Below are positions 1 through 9,297 of a stretch of DNA of 64,000 nt, piece by piece. The notes under the pieces are model-generated. The model did no database searches, had not been told where the DNA came from, and saw only the letters and a program-made list of their open reading frames with translations. The position numbers were made by a program, and so were the translations under genes. Position 1 is the stretch's first letter; each line of letters starts with the position of its first letter. The stretch comes from Thermodesulfomicrobium sp. WS (lineage in GTDB: Bacteria > Desulfobacterota > Desulfovibrionia > Desulfovibrionales > Desulfomicrobiaceae): contig NZ_AP027130.1 of NCBI RefSeq assembly GCF_027925145.1, forward strand, positions 1,736,001 to 1,800,000, given 5' to 3'.

Positions 1-789
1 GGCTTTTCCACCAAGAACACCTCGGTGGCCTACTACGCGAGCCCAGCCATCGACACCGTGATCACAATCTTCATGCTCGCCTCGGGGATCAACTTCGCCC
101 TGTACTTTCAGACTATCCAGGGGCGCCCCCTGGCCCTGTGGCGCGACCCGGAATGCCGCTGCTTTCTGGGTATCGTCGCCCTGCTTACCGCCCTATGCAC
201 CTGGGACATCTGGAGGAGCGTGTACCCCTCCCTCTTGGAGAGTCTGCGCTACGCTGCATTTCAGGTGGTCTCCATCATCACCACCACCGGATTCGCCACC
301 GCGGATTTCGAGTCCTGGCCGCCCCTTTCCCAAGCCCTGCTCGTCCTCTGCATGTTTTTCGGCGCCTCCACCGGCAGCACCGGCGGCGGCATCAAGACCA
401 TGCGCCTCATGCTCCTTGCCAAACAGAGTCTGCGCGAGCTCTTCCGCCTCATCCATCCGCGCAGTGTGGTGCAGATCAAGCTCGGAGGCAAACCCGTGCC
501 CGCTGACGTGCAGGCCAGTGTGTGGGGATTTTTCACCCTCTATGCGCTGGTATTCGTGGCCGCGAGCCTTGTGCTCGCCCTCATGGGCCAGGACCTGGCC
601 ACGGCTTTTACCGCCGTGGCGGCCACCTTGGGGAACATCGGCCCAGGACTTGGCACCGTGGGGCCGGCAGAAAACTTCGCGCACCTGCCCATGGCCGCCA
701 AGTGGCTGCTTTCGCTGTGCATGCTTCTCGGACGCCTGGAGATCTATACGGTCCTCGTCCTCCTCGTCCCCGAGTTCTGGCGGCACTAG
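1..789 (+). CDS. trkH: Trk-type potassium uptake channel subunit TrkH, C-terminal part
   Basis: The reading frame is open from the first base, so the N-terminus lies outside the window. About 262 residues remain. Visible are several hydrophobic segments and three pore-loop signatures of the TrkH/KtrB family: TTTGFAT, the Gly-rich STGSTGGGIKT, and LGNIGPGLG. These glycines line the K+ selectivity filter in this family. The protein would sit in the inner membrane and work with a TrkA-type regulator. It converges on the downstream glycosyltransferase gene; the palindrome CTAG supplies both stop codons. Confidence 0.93.
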   Translation, partial: GFSTKNTSVAYYASPAIDTVITIFMLASGINFALYFQTIQGRPLALWRDPECRCFLGIVALLTALCTWDIWRSVYPSLLESLRYAAFQVVSIITTTGFATADFESWPPLSQALLVLCMFFGASTGSTGGGIKTMRLMLLAKQSLRELFRLIHPRSVVQIKLGGKPVPADVQASVWGFFTLYALVFVAASLVLALMGQDLATAFTAVAATLGNIGPGLGTVGPAENFAHLPMAAKWLLSLCMLLGRLEIYTVLVLLVPEFWRH

Positions 790-2225
790 CGCGCTTCGTT
801 GCCCTGGAGCCGGCTCGAAGCGGCCATGACCACCCAGTCTGCCCACGACACGGTGTGCAGGTCCGCCGCCTGCAAGCGCGCCTGCACCACCGCGGCGCGC
901 TTGCGCGCCACCACCGCCACACTGCCCGGAGCAAGCGGCCCCAGGGCATCGACTGCAACACGCTGCACCGGAATGCCGGCAGCATTGGCGTAGGCCTGCA
1001 AGCCGTAGAGTTCGTCTTCCTCTACGAAGAGCACCCTCTGGGGCGCACAGGACTGCACGACGCCGAAGAGCTGGCGCATGTTGGGGGTAAGCGGCACGTA
1101 TGTCAGCACGAGACGGCCGGCGAGGACGAGGACCAGCACGCCTGCCAGCATCCCGGACACAGTTCTCCCGGATAGCGGGGCGCGCGTCAGGGGGCCGGCC
1201 AGCATCACGACCAGGGGGATGGAAAGGGGCAGGACATAGAGCGGCAAGCGGCTCTTGGCCACAAAGAAGATCCCGAGGGGGATGAGCACCCATAAGGCCA
1301 AAAAATCCCGGCCGGGCCGCGCTCCCTGCTGCCACCATTGCCGCAAGGGAAGACGCGCCGTCAGCATCCACGGCAACGGTCCTGCGGCCAGAAGCGGCAG
1401 ATAGAGGACAAAAGGCTTCCACCACTGGGGGTTGCGGTGAAAAGTGTCCGAGGTAAGGCGCGCCACCACTTCCTGCCCCAACCAATAGGAGACCAACTCG
1501 GGATGCCGCAGGGCCTCGACAACGTACCAGCCAAGGCCCACCACCGCAAAAAGGCCGAGCCCAACCGCAGTGACCACAGGCCGATGGCGATGGCGCCACC
1601 AATGCCACGGGAGGATAGCCGCAAGCGGCACCAGGGCCGGCGGCCCCTTGGTGAGAAAGGCAAGGCCCCAGAAAAGCCCCATACCGGCAAGCCAGATGCG
1701 CGGCCGGGGCCGCTGCAGGCTCCCCAGATAGCAGGCCACAGCCAAGGTCTCCCACAGGGTCAGCAGTAAGTCGGTGGAAACAAAGGTGACTCCAAGCAGC
1801 GGCAAGAGCGAGGTCAAAGTCACCACCACCGCCCACCACGCCAACCGTGCATCCCCCCATTGACGGGCAAGGAGCACCACGGCCCCCACAAGGGCCAAAA
1901 ACACCACCGCCTGGGCCAGGCGTGCGCCCTCCTCCACCTGGCCCACAGCAGCCATGCCCGCGGCCAGCACCCAATAGGTGAGCGGCGGTTTGGTCCAGTG
2001 CGGCTTTCCATCCAAGGTGGGCTCCAGCCACTGGCCGCTTTGCAGCATCTCCTGGGCGCACAGGACGTAGCGGCCTTCAGTGGTCTCCAAAAGCCCGCGG
2101 GAGAGGTTCGCCCCAAAAGCCAAGGTCACCGCCACCATTGCCACGGCCAGCCAGGCGGCCAGCGGGTGCTGCGCCAGCCACGGCTGCGCGGCGGCAGGGC
2201 TATCGCTCCAAGGCTTCGGCGTCAT
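786..2225 (-). CDS. ArnT/PMT-like family 39 membrane glycosyltransferase
   Basis: A protein of about 479 residues with roughly ten hydrophobic segments. The N-terminal loop has the family pattern with TEGRY, a conserved Trp-Leu, and KPPLTYW, as in undecaprenyl- or dolichyl-phosphate sugar-dependent transferases (ArnT, PMT_2). The family moves a sugar from a lipid carrier to a periplasmic acceptor, often lipid A; the acceptor here is unknown. I chose the ATG at 2225 because it forms an ATGA overlap with the dctM stop; upstream in-frame ATGs exist but lie inside dctM. It is the last gene of the tetR-dctPQM unit. Confidence 0.82.
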   Translation of the reverse strand: MTPKPWSDSPAAAQPWLAQHPLAAWLAVAMVAVTLAFGANLSRGLLETTEGRYVLCAQEMLQSGQWLEPTLDGKPHWTKPPLTYWVLAAGMAAVGQVEEGARLAQAVVFLALVGAVVLLARQWGDARLAWWAVVVTLTSLLPLLGVTFVSTDLLLTLWETLAVACYLGSLQRPRPRIWLAGMGLFWGLAFLTKGPPALVPLAAILPWHWWRHRHRPVVTAVGLGLFAVVGLGWYVVEALRHPELVSYWLGQEVVARLTSDTFHRNPQWWKPFVLYLPLLAAGPLPWMLTARLPLRQWWQQGARPGRDFLALWVLIPLGIFFVAKSRLPLYVLPLSIPLVVMLAGPLTRAPLSGRTVSGMLAGVLVLVLAGRLVLTYVPLTPNMRQLFGVVQSCAPQRVLFVEEDELYGLQAYANAAGIPVQRVAVDALGPLAPGSVAVVARKRAAVVQARLQAADLHTVSWADWVVMAASSRLQGNEAR

Positions 2226-3538
2226 GGATGCAGCCATCGGGGAAGCACCAAGACGATTTCCGGCCACACGGTGATGAGCACGATCCCCACCAGCACCGCC
2301 ACCAAAAACGGCACGATGCCGCGAAAGATGGCCTCCAGGGTGATGAGCTCGCGCATGCCGGTGATGACCCCATAGACCACGTACACGTTGATGCCCACCG
2401 GCGGGGTGATGACCCCCATCTCAGTCACCAGGACAATGAGCACCCCAAACCAGATGGGGTCATACCCCAAGCCCGTGACCACGGGGTAGAACACCGGGAT
2501 GGTGAGCATGACCAGGGCAAGGGAGTCCATGAAGCAGCCGCCCACGAAATACACCGCCACGATGACCGCAAGGATCAGCACCGGCGGCAGGGCAAGGCCG
2601 CCAATCCAGCCCGCCACATCGAAAGGAATGCGGGTGACGGCCAAAAACTTGCCGAACACCGTGGCGCCGGCCACCAAAAAGAGCACCATGGTGGAGGTGC
2701 GCAGGGTTTCGTGCACGGATTTGAGGATCAAGGCCACGGTGAGCTGACGCTGGAGCACCCCGAGCACGAGCACCGCAAAGGCCCCTACGGCCGCAGCCTC
2801 GGTGGGCGTGAACCAGCCGCGGAAAAGCCCGGTCATGACCACGCCAAAGACCACCACGATGTCCACGAGCCCCCCGAGGGAGCGCAGCCGCTCGGCCCAA
2901 GAAGAGCGCTCTCCAGGCGGGCCCAAGGAAGGGTCGCGCCAGCACACCCAAGCGATGGCCACGAGGAAAAGCAGGGTAATGAGTATGGCCGGCAAGATCC
3001 CGGCCACGAAGAGCGCGCCGATGGACTGCTGGGTGAGCACGCCGTAGACGATCAGGACCACGCTCGGCGGCATGATCATGCCGAGCCCGCCGCCGGCAGC
3101 CACCGCACCGGCGGCCAGACGGTTGCGGTAGCCGAAGCGCTTCATCTCCGGGAAGGCCACCGTGGCCATGGTGGCCGCCGTGGCCGGACTCGATCCGCAC
3201 ACCGCGCCAAAAGCGGTGCAGGAGACCACCGTGGCCATGGCCAGTCCGCCGTGCACGTGTCCCAAAAAGCGGTAGGCGCAGGCAAAAAGACGCCGGCTGA
3301 TCCCGGCGTTGAAGGCCAGTTGCCCCATGAGCACGAAAAGCGGCACCGTGGAGAGATCGTACGAAGCAAAGGTCGTGTAGAGGCTGCGGGCAAGCATGCC
3401 GAGGCTTGCCGAGGGCGAGATGAGCACCGCAAAGCCTGCGGTCCCCACCACAGTCATGGCAAAGGCCACGGGCATACGCGTGGCAAAGAGCACAAGCATC
3501 ACCACGATGCCCACACATCCCGTCCATGCCGGGCTCAT
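2222..3538 (-). CDS. dctM: TRAP transporter large permease (DctM)
   Basis: About 438 residues, very hydrophobic throughout, with the DctM family pattern of 12 or so transmembrane segments. Recognisable stretches are GxPVAFAM near the N-terminus, the GSSPATAATMATVAFPEM region and the GLGMIMPPSVVLIVYG region. It is the ion-coupled translocation subunit of a TRAP uptake system for an organic acid. The start at 3538 overlaps the dctQ stop in an ATGA. A longer reading frame upstream exists only as an overlap with dctQ. The dctM stop overlaps the next gene in the same way, so the three are translationally coupled. Confidence 0.94.
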   Translation of the reverse strand: MSPAWTGCVGIVVMLVLFATRMPVAFAMTVVGTAGFAVLISPSASLGMLARSLYTTFASYDLSTVPLFVLMGQLAFNAGISRRLFACAYRFLGHVHGGLAMATVVSCTAFGAVCGSSPATAATMATVAFPEMKRFGYRNRLAAGAVAAGGGLGMIMPPSVVLIVYGVLTQQSIGALFVAGILPAILITLLFLVAIAWVCWRDPSLGPPGERSSWAERLRSLGGLVDIVVVFGVVMTGLFRGWFTPTEAAAVGAFAVLVLGVLQRQLTVALILKSVHETLRTSTMVLFLVAGATVFGKFLAVTRIPFDVAGWIGGLALPPVLILAVIVAVYFVGGCFMDSLALVMLTIPVFYPVVTGLGYDPIWFGVLIVLVTEMGVITPPVGINVYVVYGVITGMRELITLEAIFRGIVPFLVAVLVGIVLITVWPEIVLVLPRWLHP

Positions 3539-4008
3539 GCGTCCCTCCGGCGCAGCCAGGCGATGAACTCGAAAGCCATGAGGAGCGCGGTCAGCGCCAG
3601 ACCTGCGGCAAGCAGCCCCACCACAGCGCCTTCCGGCCAGCCCAGGTTGAGCGAGACCTCGCTCGAACGCCATTTGGTCACGGCATAGGCGCCCACCGCC
3701 CAGGCCATGACCAGCCAGAGTCCCAACGAACCGAGATCACGGACAAATTTCAGGCGCCGCTGCCAGCGCGGCGGCAGGCGCCGTACCACGAGCTCCACGC
3801 CGATGTGGGCCCGGTGCTCCTGGCAATAGGGGAGACTCGCCGCCACCACGGCCACGCACAGAAAGGCCACCATCTCTTCCGCGCCAAAGAGCGGCACCCC
3901 TGCAAGCCGCCCCACCACACTCACCACGGTGACGGCCATCATCAGGAGCACCGCGGCCGTGGCCACAGCGCGGGTCAGGCGTATCACCATCTCCTGCACT
4001 CGCTGCAT
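3535..4008 (-). CDS. dctQ: TRAP transporter small permease (DctQ)
   Basis: A protein of about 157 residues with four predicted transmembrane helices, the normal size of DctQ. The GAEEMVAFLCVAVVAASLPYC segment matches the conserved second helix of the family. The ATG at 4008 was chosen because a GGGGAG ribosome site lies about 10 nt upstream and the first helix follows directly; a longer in-frame extension is unlikely. It bridges DctP and DctM in the transporter. It lies 97 nt downstream of dctP, and that gap contains a strong hairpin. Confidence 0.92.
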   Translation of the reverse strand: MQRVQEMVIRLTRAVATAAVLLMMAVTVVSVVGRLAGVPLFGAEEMVAFLCVAVVAASLPYCQEHRAHIGVELVVRRLPPRWQRRLKFVRDLGSLGLWLVMAWAVGAYAVTKWRSSEVSLNLGWPEGAVVGLLAAGLALTALLMAFEFIAWLRRRDA

Positions 4009-4030
4009 TGACTTGCATTCTCCCCAAGCG

Positions 4031-4060
4031 CATGCGGCAGAGGACCTCCCCTGCCGCATG
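4031..4060 (-). other. Intergenic hairpin between dctP and dctQ
   Basis: CATGCGGCAG and CTGCCGCATG form a perfect 10-bp stem with a 10-nt loop. There is no U-tract, so it is more likely an mRNA-stabilising or processing element than a terminator. Such structures often raise the level of the binding-protein message over the permease message; that role here is inference. Confidence 0.6.
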
Positions 4061-4105
4061 GGTTTGTCCGCCCTCGCCAGCACGCAGACCACCAAGCGTG
4101 CCGGG

Positions 4106-5095
4106 TTAGCGGAGCCGCTCCTTGACGAAGGAAACCAGCCCTGCGCCGTCGAGGCCCGCCTTCTGACAGGCCTCGATATACTGGGCAAGCACCGGCTCCA
4201 TGGCCGCCCGCCACCGCCCTTCTTCTTCCGTGCTCAGGGTGATGATCTTTTTGCCTTTTTCCAAAAAGAATTCCCGGCCTTCGCGGTCGCTTTCGTCCCA
4301 GGCCGCGCCATGCTTGGCGGCCCATTCCTGGCAGAGGGCGGTGATGGTGCGCTGGTGCTCGGCAGGGATGCGCTCCCAGGCGGCCTTGTTCATGGCCACG
4401 AAAAAGACCGTGGTGTAGGCCGTGGCCCGGGTGTCGATCATGAAGTCCACCACCTCGGCCATCTTCCAGCCCTTGTTGGTCTCCACAGGATACATGCTCC
4501 CATCCACCACCCGCTTTTGCAGGGCCTGGTAGGCGTCGTTCATGGGCATGGCCACCGGGCTTGCACCCAAGGCCGCCACCACGGCGGCACTGGATCCTGT
4601 GGCGCGGATCTTGAGGCCGGAGACGTCCTCCAAGCGGGTCACGGGTTTACCCGCAGTGTGGAGGATCCCCGGTCCATGGGCGTGCACGTAGAGCATATGC
4701 ACGGCCTCCACTTCCTTGGGGGCAAAGCGCGCCAAGGCCTCATTGGCGACGCGGGTGGCCAAGGCCCCGGAGGGGTAGCCCAAGGGCAAATCCAGCCCCG
4801 AGAGCAACGGGAAACGCCCCTTGGTATAGGCGAACGCGGACATGGCGATATCCGAAATCCCTTCCACCACGCCGTCATAGGCGTTTTGCGGCTTGGTCAG
4901 CGTGCCGCCGGGGTAGTAGTCGATGACTACGGCGCCGCCGGTGCGTCGCGCCACTTCCTGACACCACTCTTCCGCCAGCTTGGACTGCACATGGGTGGGG
5001 GGAAAGAAGTTGCTGTAGGTCAACCGGATGGGCTGCGCCCACGCCGAAGCTGCGGCACTTACCGCCAGCAGGAAAAAAACGATCCGCGCCATCAT
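4106..5095 (-). CDS. dctP: TRAP transporter periplasmic solute-binding protein (DctP)
   Basis: About 329 residues with a cleavable signal peptide (hydrophobic run ending in ASAWAQ). The family features are clear: the TYSNFFPPTH start, the YYPGGTL segment, and the conserved Arg in LKIRATGSS that normally salt-bridges the carboxylate of the ligand. It therefore probably captures an organic acid and delivers it to DctQM. The ATG at 5095 has GGAGG four bases upstream and forms an ATGA overlap with tetR; a second ATG follows immediately. The ligand cannot be named from sequence; keto acids, C4-dicarboxylates or halogenated acids are options. Confidence 0.94.
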   Translation of the reverse strand: MMARIVFFLLAVSAAASAWAQPIRLTYSNFFPPTHVQSKLAEEWCQEVARRTGGAVVIDYYPGGTLTKPQNAYDGVVEGISDIAMSAFAYTKGRFPLLSGLDLPLGYPSGALATRVANEALARFAPKEVEAVHMLYVHAHGPGILHTAGKPVTRLEDVSGLKIRATGSSAAVVAALGASPVAMPMNDAYQALQKRVVDGSMYPVETNKGWKMAEVVDFMIDTRATAYTTVFFVAMNKAAWERIPAEHQRTITALCQEWAAKHGAAWDESDREGREFFLEKGKKIITLSTEEEGRWRAAMEPVLAQYIEACQKAGLDGAGLVSFVKERLR

Positions 5096-5757
5096 GATTC
5101 CTCCGAAAAAACAGCGTCCGGCCCCATGACCGGACGGTTTGGGGAAGCCTCTGCCTCCGGGCAAAGGGTGCGGGACGCCGCACATTCCAAGGCCAACTTC
5201 CGGGCGACCCGACAAAAATCCTCCCAATGGAGCACGCCGGTGCCCATGAGCTCATGGATCACAAAACCTTCGAACAACGCCGTGTTGAGGGCGCCCATGG
5301 CCTGACCGTCACAGCCCGGCGGCAGAAACGGGCCCACGAGCGCGGCAAAGATCTCGTTGGAAAGGCGATAGTGCGCCTCCGAGAGGCGGGCACGCAGCTC
5401 GGGCTTGCGCGCCGCATAGATGGTGAACTCCAAAAACACCAAAGACCAGCCGCGATCCTGGTGGATGCGGGCAAGGAAATCGAGCACGCCGTCCATCACC
5501 TCGGCAAGGCTGCGGGCCTCGCGCACCCGCGCGTCGCGCATGGCGCGGTACTGCCGCATCTTGCTGGCGATGATCTCCAGCATGAGCTCGTCCTTGCTCG
5601 GCCAGTAGCGGTAGAAATTGCCCTTGGCATAGCCTGCGGCCTCGGTGATCTCCTGCACCGTGGTAGCGAGATAGCCCTTCTCCACAAAGAGCCGCTGTGC
5701 GGCCTCCAAAAGCTCCTGCTGGGTCTGGGCGGATTTTTCCTGCTGCCTGCGAGCCAT
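5092..5757 (-). CDS. TetR/AcrR-family transcriptional regulator
   Basis: A 221-residue regulator. The N-terminal helix-turn-helix spans about residues 10-57 and ends in the typical GNFYRYWPSKDEL signature. The C-terminal ligand-binding half is unassigned. It is the first gene of the unit that continues into dctP through an ATGA overlap, so it likely controls its own expression and that of the TRAP transporter. A near-perfect palindrome lies 18 bp upstream of the start codon and is the probable operator. Confidence 0.93.
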   Translation of the reverse strand: MARRQQEKSAQTQQELLEAAQRLFVEKGYLATTVQEITEAAGYAKGNFYRYWPSKDELMLEIIASKMRQYRAMRDARVREARSLAEVMDGVLDFLARIHQDRGWSLVFLEFTIYAARKPELRARLSEAHYRLSNEIFAALVGPFLPPGCDGQAMGALNTALFEGFVIHELMGTGVLHWEDFCRVARKLALECAASRTLCPEAEASPNRPVMGPDAVFSEES

Positions 5758-5774
5758 GACACCTCGTCAAAAAA

Positions 5775-5787
5775 TGACCAATGGTCA
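5775..5787. promoter_or_regulatory. Probable TetR-family operator
   Basis: TGACCAATGGTCA is a perfect 13-bp palindrome flanked by A/T runs, typical of TetR-family operators. A second overlapping inverted pair (GGTCA, 5 nt, TGACC on the minus strand) lies next to it. A TTGACA-like -35 box on the minus strand is at 5823-5828 but the -10 is poor. Autoregulation of the tetR-dctPQM operon is inferred from position. Confidence 0.7.
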
Positions 5788-5852
5788 AAAGATGACCCGC
5801 GCTACCGCACGCCCCCACGGATTGTCAAACACCAACCTGGGCCTGATGAAGG

Positions 5853-6746
5853 TTACTGTGGGTCTGCGGCAAGGATGCGCTGGAGCTCCTCGATGGCCTG
5901 CTGCGCCACGCGCCGCCCCTCGGCAATGGCCTCGGAGGCGCGGTGGAACTCCAAAAGTCCCAAGTGTCCAAGCCTGGGGGCGAGCAGGACTTCCGGCGGG
6001 TCTCCCGCCATGCGGCTGCGGGTGATGCGGTCCTGGATGATGTTGACGCTGGCGGCCACGGCCTCGAAAAGGCTCGGCGGGTCGTCCGCGGCCATGCCGG
6101 GAAAGACGCTTTTGGCGTACTCGGTGATCCACGCCGGAAAGCGACCGTTTTTGCCGGACTCCGCCTTGCGGCGGCGAAGGTGTTTGCCCACGATGTCGGC
6201 GTTGAGGTTCACGGCCAAGACCACCTCCGCCCCCAGGGCGCGGCATACGGACACCGGCACCGGATTCACCAGCCCGCCGTCCACCAGCCACCGGCCGCGG
6301 TGGCGAATGGCCGGGAAAAGCCCGGGCAGGGCGATGGACGCCCAAACGGCATCCAGCACGCCGCCTTTTTTGAGCCAGATTTCCCGCCCGCTCTCCATGT
6401 CCGTGGCCACGGTGGCGAAACGCACCGGAAGATCGGCGATATCCAGGTGCTCCGGGGCGACGTGCTGGGCGAGAAAACGCCGCAGCCGGTCTGTGTCCAC
6501 CACGCCGCGCAAGGAAAAATCCAGCTCGAAGAACCGCGCCACCTCCAGCTTGGTCAACGACGTCACCCACGCGGTCAAGCGTTCCAGGTTGCCGCTTGCG
6601 TACGCCGCGCCCACCACCGCCCCGATGGAGGTGCCACACACCACCTGCGGCGCCAGGCCCGCCTCGGCAAGGGCCTGCAGCACACCGATATGCACCCACC
6701 CCCGGGCCGCCCCGCCGCCCAAGGCAACTGCCCATGTTGGAGCCAT
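5853..6746 (-). CDS. Patatin-like phospholipase/esterase (RssA-type)
   Basis: About 297 residues. The catalytic elements of bacterial patatins are all present: oxyanion loop GGGAARG near residue 10, nucleophile elbow GTSIG (Ser about residue 39), and the DGG motif containing the catalytic Asp. No signal peptide is seen, so it is cytosolic or peripheral. The substrate is probably an acyl lipid. The start at 6746 is preceded by GGAGGAATC. It sits alone, upstream of the tetR operon on the same strand and divergent from the histidine kinase gene. Confidence 0.92.
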   Translation of the reverse strand: MAPTWAVALGGGAARGWVHIGVLQALAEAGLAPQVVCGTSIGAVVGAAYASGNLERLTAWVTSLTKLEVARFFELDFSLRGVVDTDRLRRFLAQHVAPEHLDIADLPVRFATVATDMESGREIWLKKGGVLDAVWASIALPGLFPAIRHRGRWLVDGGLVNPVPVSVCRALGAEVVLAVNLNADIVGKHLRRRKAESGKNGRFPAWITEYAKSVFPGMAADDPPSLFEAVAASVNIIQDRITRSRMAGDPPEVLLAPRLGHLGLLEFHRASEAIAEGRRVAQQAIEELQRILAADPQ

Positions 6747-6867
6747 GATTCCTCCTTCCGTGTCCGACGGTTTGCGCCAACGATGCCTCCGCCGTCGTAC
6801 CTCCTTCGCCCACCAGGTCAATGCCCCGGCCTTGAAGCCTGCGGCCAAAGTCCGTACGTCTCCGCCC

Positions 6868-9297
6868 ATGGCACGGTTTTTCCGGTTCTTCGTCCTCCTC
6901 ATGCTGCTCACCTCCGCCGCCGCGGCGCACGGGGCGCGTCCCAGCGTGCTCGTGCTCCAGTCCTACCATCCCGGGCTCACCTGGACCGACGAGCTCACCC
7001 GCGGCATCCTCGATGCCTTTCGCGAAAAACTCCCCGATGCCCTCTTGTGGGTGGAATACCTCGACACCAAACGCAACCCCAGCCCCGAATACCTTGCCCG
7101 CCTGGCCGAACTCTTACGCGCCAAGCTCCATGGCCAGCGCTTCGACCTCATCCTGGCCTGCGACAATGTGGCCTTGGACTTCGTGCGCACCGAATTGGCC
7201 CCGCACTTTCCGCAGGCCGCGGTGGTCTTTTGCGGAGTCAATGGTTTTACGCCCGGCATGCTCGCTGGCTTTGCCCGCGTCACGGGCCTCACGGAAACCC
7301 CGGCCCTGGCCGAGACCATCCGCCTGGCCTTGCGTCTGCATCCCGATACCCGGGAATTTGTCGTCATCGGCGGTGACCTGGTCTCCCCGGACGACATCAC
7401 GGACCGGGAACTGCGCGCCACTGCCCCCCAATTTGCACCCGTCACCTTCACCTTCTGGAACAACCTGGACGCCGCCACCTTGCGCCAGCGCCTGCCCACT
7501 CTCAGCGCAGGCCAGGTGATCCTGGTACACGGCGTGCTGCGCAATGAAGAGGGCATCCTCCTCGATTACCGAGACAAAAACCGTTTTCTCGCCCAGTACG
7601 CCCAGGTCCCCATCTACGGCTTCTGGGACTTCGAGCTGGGCAGCGGCTGCCTTGGCGGGGTCATGATCGAGGCCTACGCCCACGGCCACGCCGCCGGGAC
7701 CATGGCAGCAGAGGTCCTTGGCACCGGCACCCTGCCGCCGGTGGTGGAAAAGACCCCCACGGTGCCCATGTTCGACGACCGCCAACTGCTCCGCTTCGGC
7801 ATCCCGCACGCCAAGCTTCCCCCCGATTCCCGCATCCTCTTTGCGCCGCCTCGGTTCTACAGCATCCCCAAGGAATGGACCTGGGCCGCCGCCCTCGGGG
7901 TGGCGCTTTTGTGCGCCATGCTCGCCCTGTCCATGCTGGCCTTGCGCCTGCGCCGCGCCTCCCAGGCGGCCCTGGAGCGCCACGCCGCCCACCTGGAGCT
8001 GGCGGTGGCCGAACGCACCCGCCACCTGCGCGAGGCCAACGCCGAGCTGGAGCGGGAGGTGGCCGAGCGCATCCAGGCGGAAAACGCCCTGCGCAAGGCC
8101 CAGGCCGGGCTCACCATCGAAGTGGAGCGCCGCACCCGGGACCTGGCCTTCGAAATCGAGCAGCGCCGCCAGACCGAGGCCCTGCTGCGCGACCGCGAGG
8201 CCAAGGCCCGGGCCTTGCTCGACGCCCCCTCCGAGTCCCTGTTCCTGGTGGACGAAGATGGGGTCATCCTCGAGATCAACGACGCCGCGGCCCAGCGCAT
8301 CGGCGGCAACCGCGAGTCGCTCCTGGGCATGCGTCTTGCGGACGTGCTCGACGAAGCCTTGGCCGCCACCTGCCACATGGCCATGGCCACGGCGCTCGCC
8401 ACCGGCGAAGTCCAAAGCGTGAGCCAAACCGGCCCTCCCCGAGACTACGACATCCGCGTCACTTTGGCGCGCCCCCAGGACAGCACCCGCGGACGCCTGG
8501 CCATCTTCCTGGCCGACGTCACCGAGACCCGGCGGCTCAGCCGCCAAGTGCTGCTTTTGGACAAGATCACCTCCCTCGGCCGCATGGCCGCAGGGCTGGC
8601 CCATGAGATCCGAAACCCCCTCTCCGGCATCCTCGGCTACCTCTATGCCCTGGAGGCCATGGCGCAGGAGCTTCCCGAAGAGACGGCGCGCACGCTTGGC
8701 TCCCTCACCGCCAAACTGGGCGCCGCTGCCGGCAAGATCGAGGCGGTCATCCGCCGGGTCCTCGACTTCTCCAAGCCTTCGACGCCCCATTTCCAGCACC
8801 TCGACCTGCGCAATCCCGTCACCGAGGCGGTGGGGCTCATGGCCACCACGCTGCGCAAGCACGGGGTCGAGCTCCAGACCGAGCTTCCCCCCGATCCTGT
8901 CTGGGTGCGGGGCGACCCCACCCTGCTCGAACAATTGGTGGTCAACCTCGCCGACAACGCTGCCCGGGCGGCCCGAGTGGTCCCCAACCGACGCCCACGC
9001 CTGCGCATCACGGTGGAAAAGGACGCCGCCCACGCCCGCCTCAGCGTGGAAGACAGCGGTCCCGGGGTGCCCGCCCAAGACAGGGAGCGCATCTTCGACC
9101 CCTTCTACACCACCGCCGTGGACGGCACCGGCATCGGGCTCTCCATCGTGCAGCGCATCCTGGCGGACCACGGCGGCGCAGTCCAGGTCACCGACAGTCC
9201 CCTGGGCGGCGCGGCCTTCCTCGTGGAACTTCCGACTTCCTCCCCTCGCACGCCCATTCCCCCTCACGGATGTCCTCCATGCACCTCAGTATCCTGA
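6868..9297 (+). CDS. Membrane histidine kinase with periplasmic ABC-type binding domain and PAS
   Basis: About 809 residues. Order: signal peptide (1-24), a periplasmic domain like the ABC_sub_bind (TrpX-like) proteins starting RPSVLVLQSYHPG (about 26-320), one transmembrane helix (about 338-362), a long charged coiled coil (365-445), a PAS domain (about 447-555), HisKA with GLAHEIRNPL (His579), and an HATPase domain with NLADNA, DSGPGVP and GTGIGLSIV. The ligand is probably a small molecule bound outside the membrane. It overlaps the following response regulator by 28 nt, so the two form a two-component pair. No strong ribosome site precedes the ATG; the signal peptide decided the start. Confidence 0.9.
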   Translation: MARFFRFFVLLMLLTSAAAAHGARPSVLVLQSYHPGLTWTDELTRGILDAFREKLPDALLWVEYLDTKRNPSPEYLARLAELLRAKLHGQRFDLILACDNVALDFVRTELAPHFPQAAVVFCGVNGFTPGMLAGFARVTGLTETPALAETIRLALRLHPDTREFVVIGGDLVSPDDITDRELRATAPQFAPVTFTFWNNLDAATLRQRLPTLSAGQVILVHGVLRNEEGILLDYRDKNRFLAQYAQVPIYGFWDFELGSGCLGGVMIEAYAHGHAAGTMAAEVLGTGTLPPVVEKTPTVPMFDDRQLLRFGIPHAKLPPDSRILFAPPRFYSIPKEWTWAAALGVALLCAMLALSMLALRLRRASQAALERHAAHLELAVAERTRHLREANAELEREVAERIQAENALRKAQAGLTIEVERRTRDLAFEIEQRRQTEALLRDREAKARALLDAPSESLFLVDEDGVILEINDAAAQRIGGNRESLLGMRLADVLDEALAATCHMAMATALATGEVQSVSQTGPPRDYDIRVTLARPQDSTRGRLAIFLADVTETRRLSRQVLLLDKITSLGRMAAGLAHEIRNPLSGILGYLYALEAMAQELPEETARTLGSLTAKLGAAAGKIEAVIRRVLDFSKPSTPHFQHLDLRNPVTEAVGLMATTLRKHGVELQTELPPDPVWVRGDPTLLEQLVVNLADNAARAARVVPNRRPRLRITVEKDAAHARLSVEDSGPGVPAQDRERIFDPFYTTAVDGTGIGLSIVQRILADHGGAVQVTDSPLGGAAFLVELPTSSPRTPIPPHGCPPCTSVS

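Noticed and set aside
2138-3688. His/Asp-rich plus-strand frame opposite dctM
   Set aside because: Antisense shadow of a membrane protein gene; composition (many His, Gln, Glu, Gly) shows it.
5227-6867. Long plus-strand open frame upstream of the histidine kinase
   Set aside because: It runs antisense to the TetR and patatin genes and has no family features; only the part from 6868 is coding.
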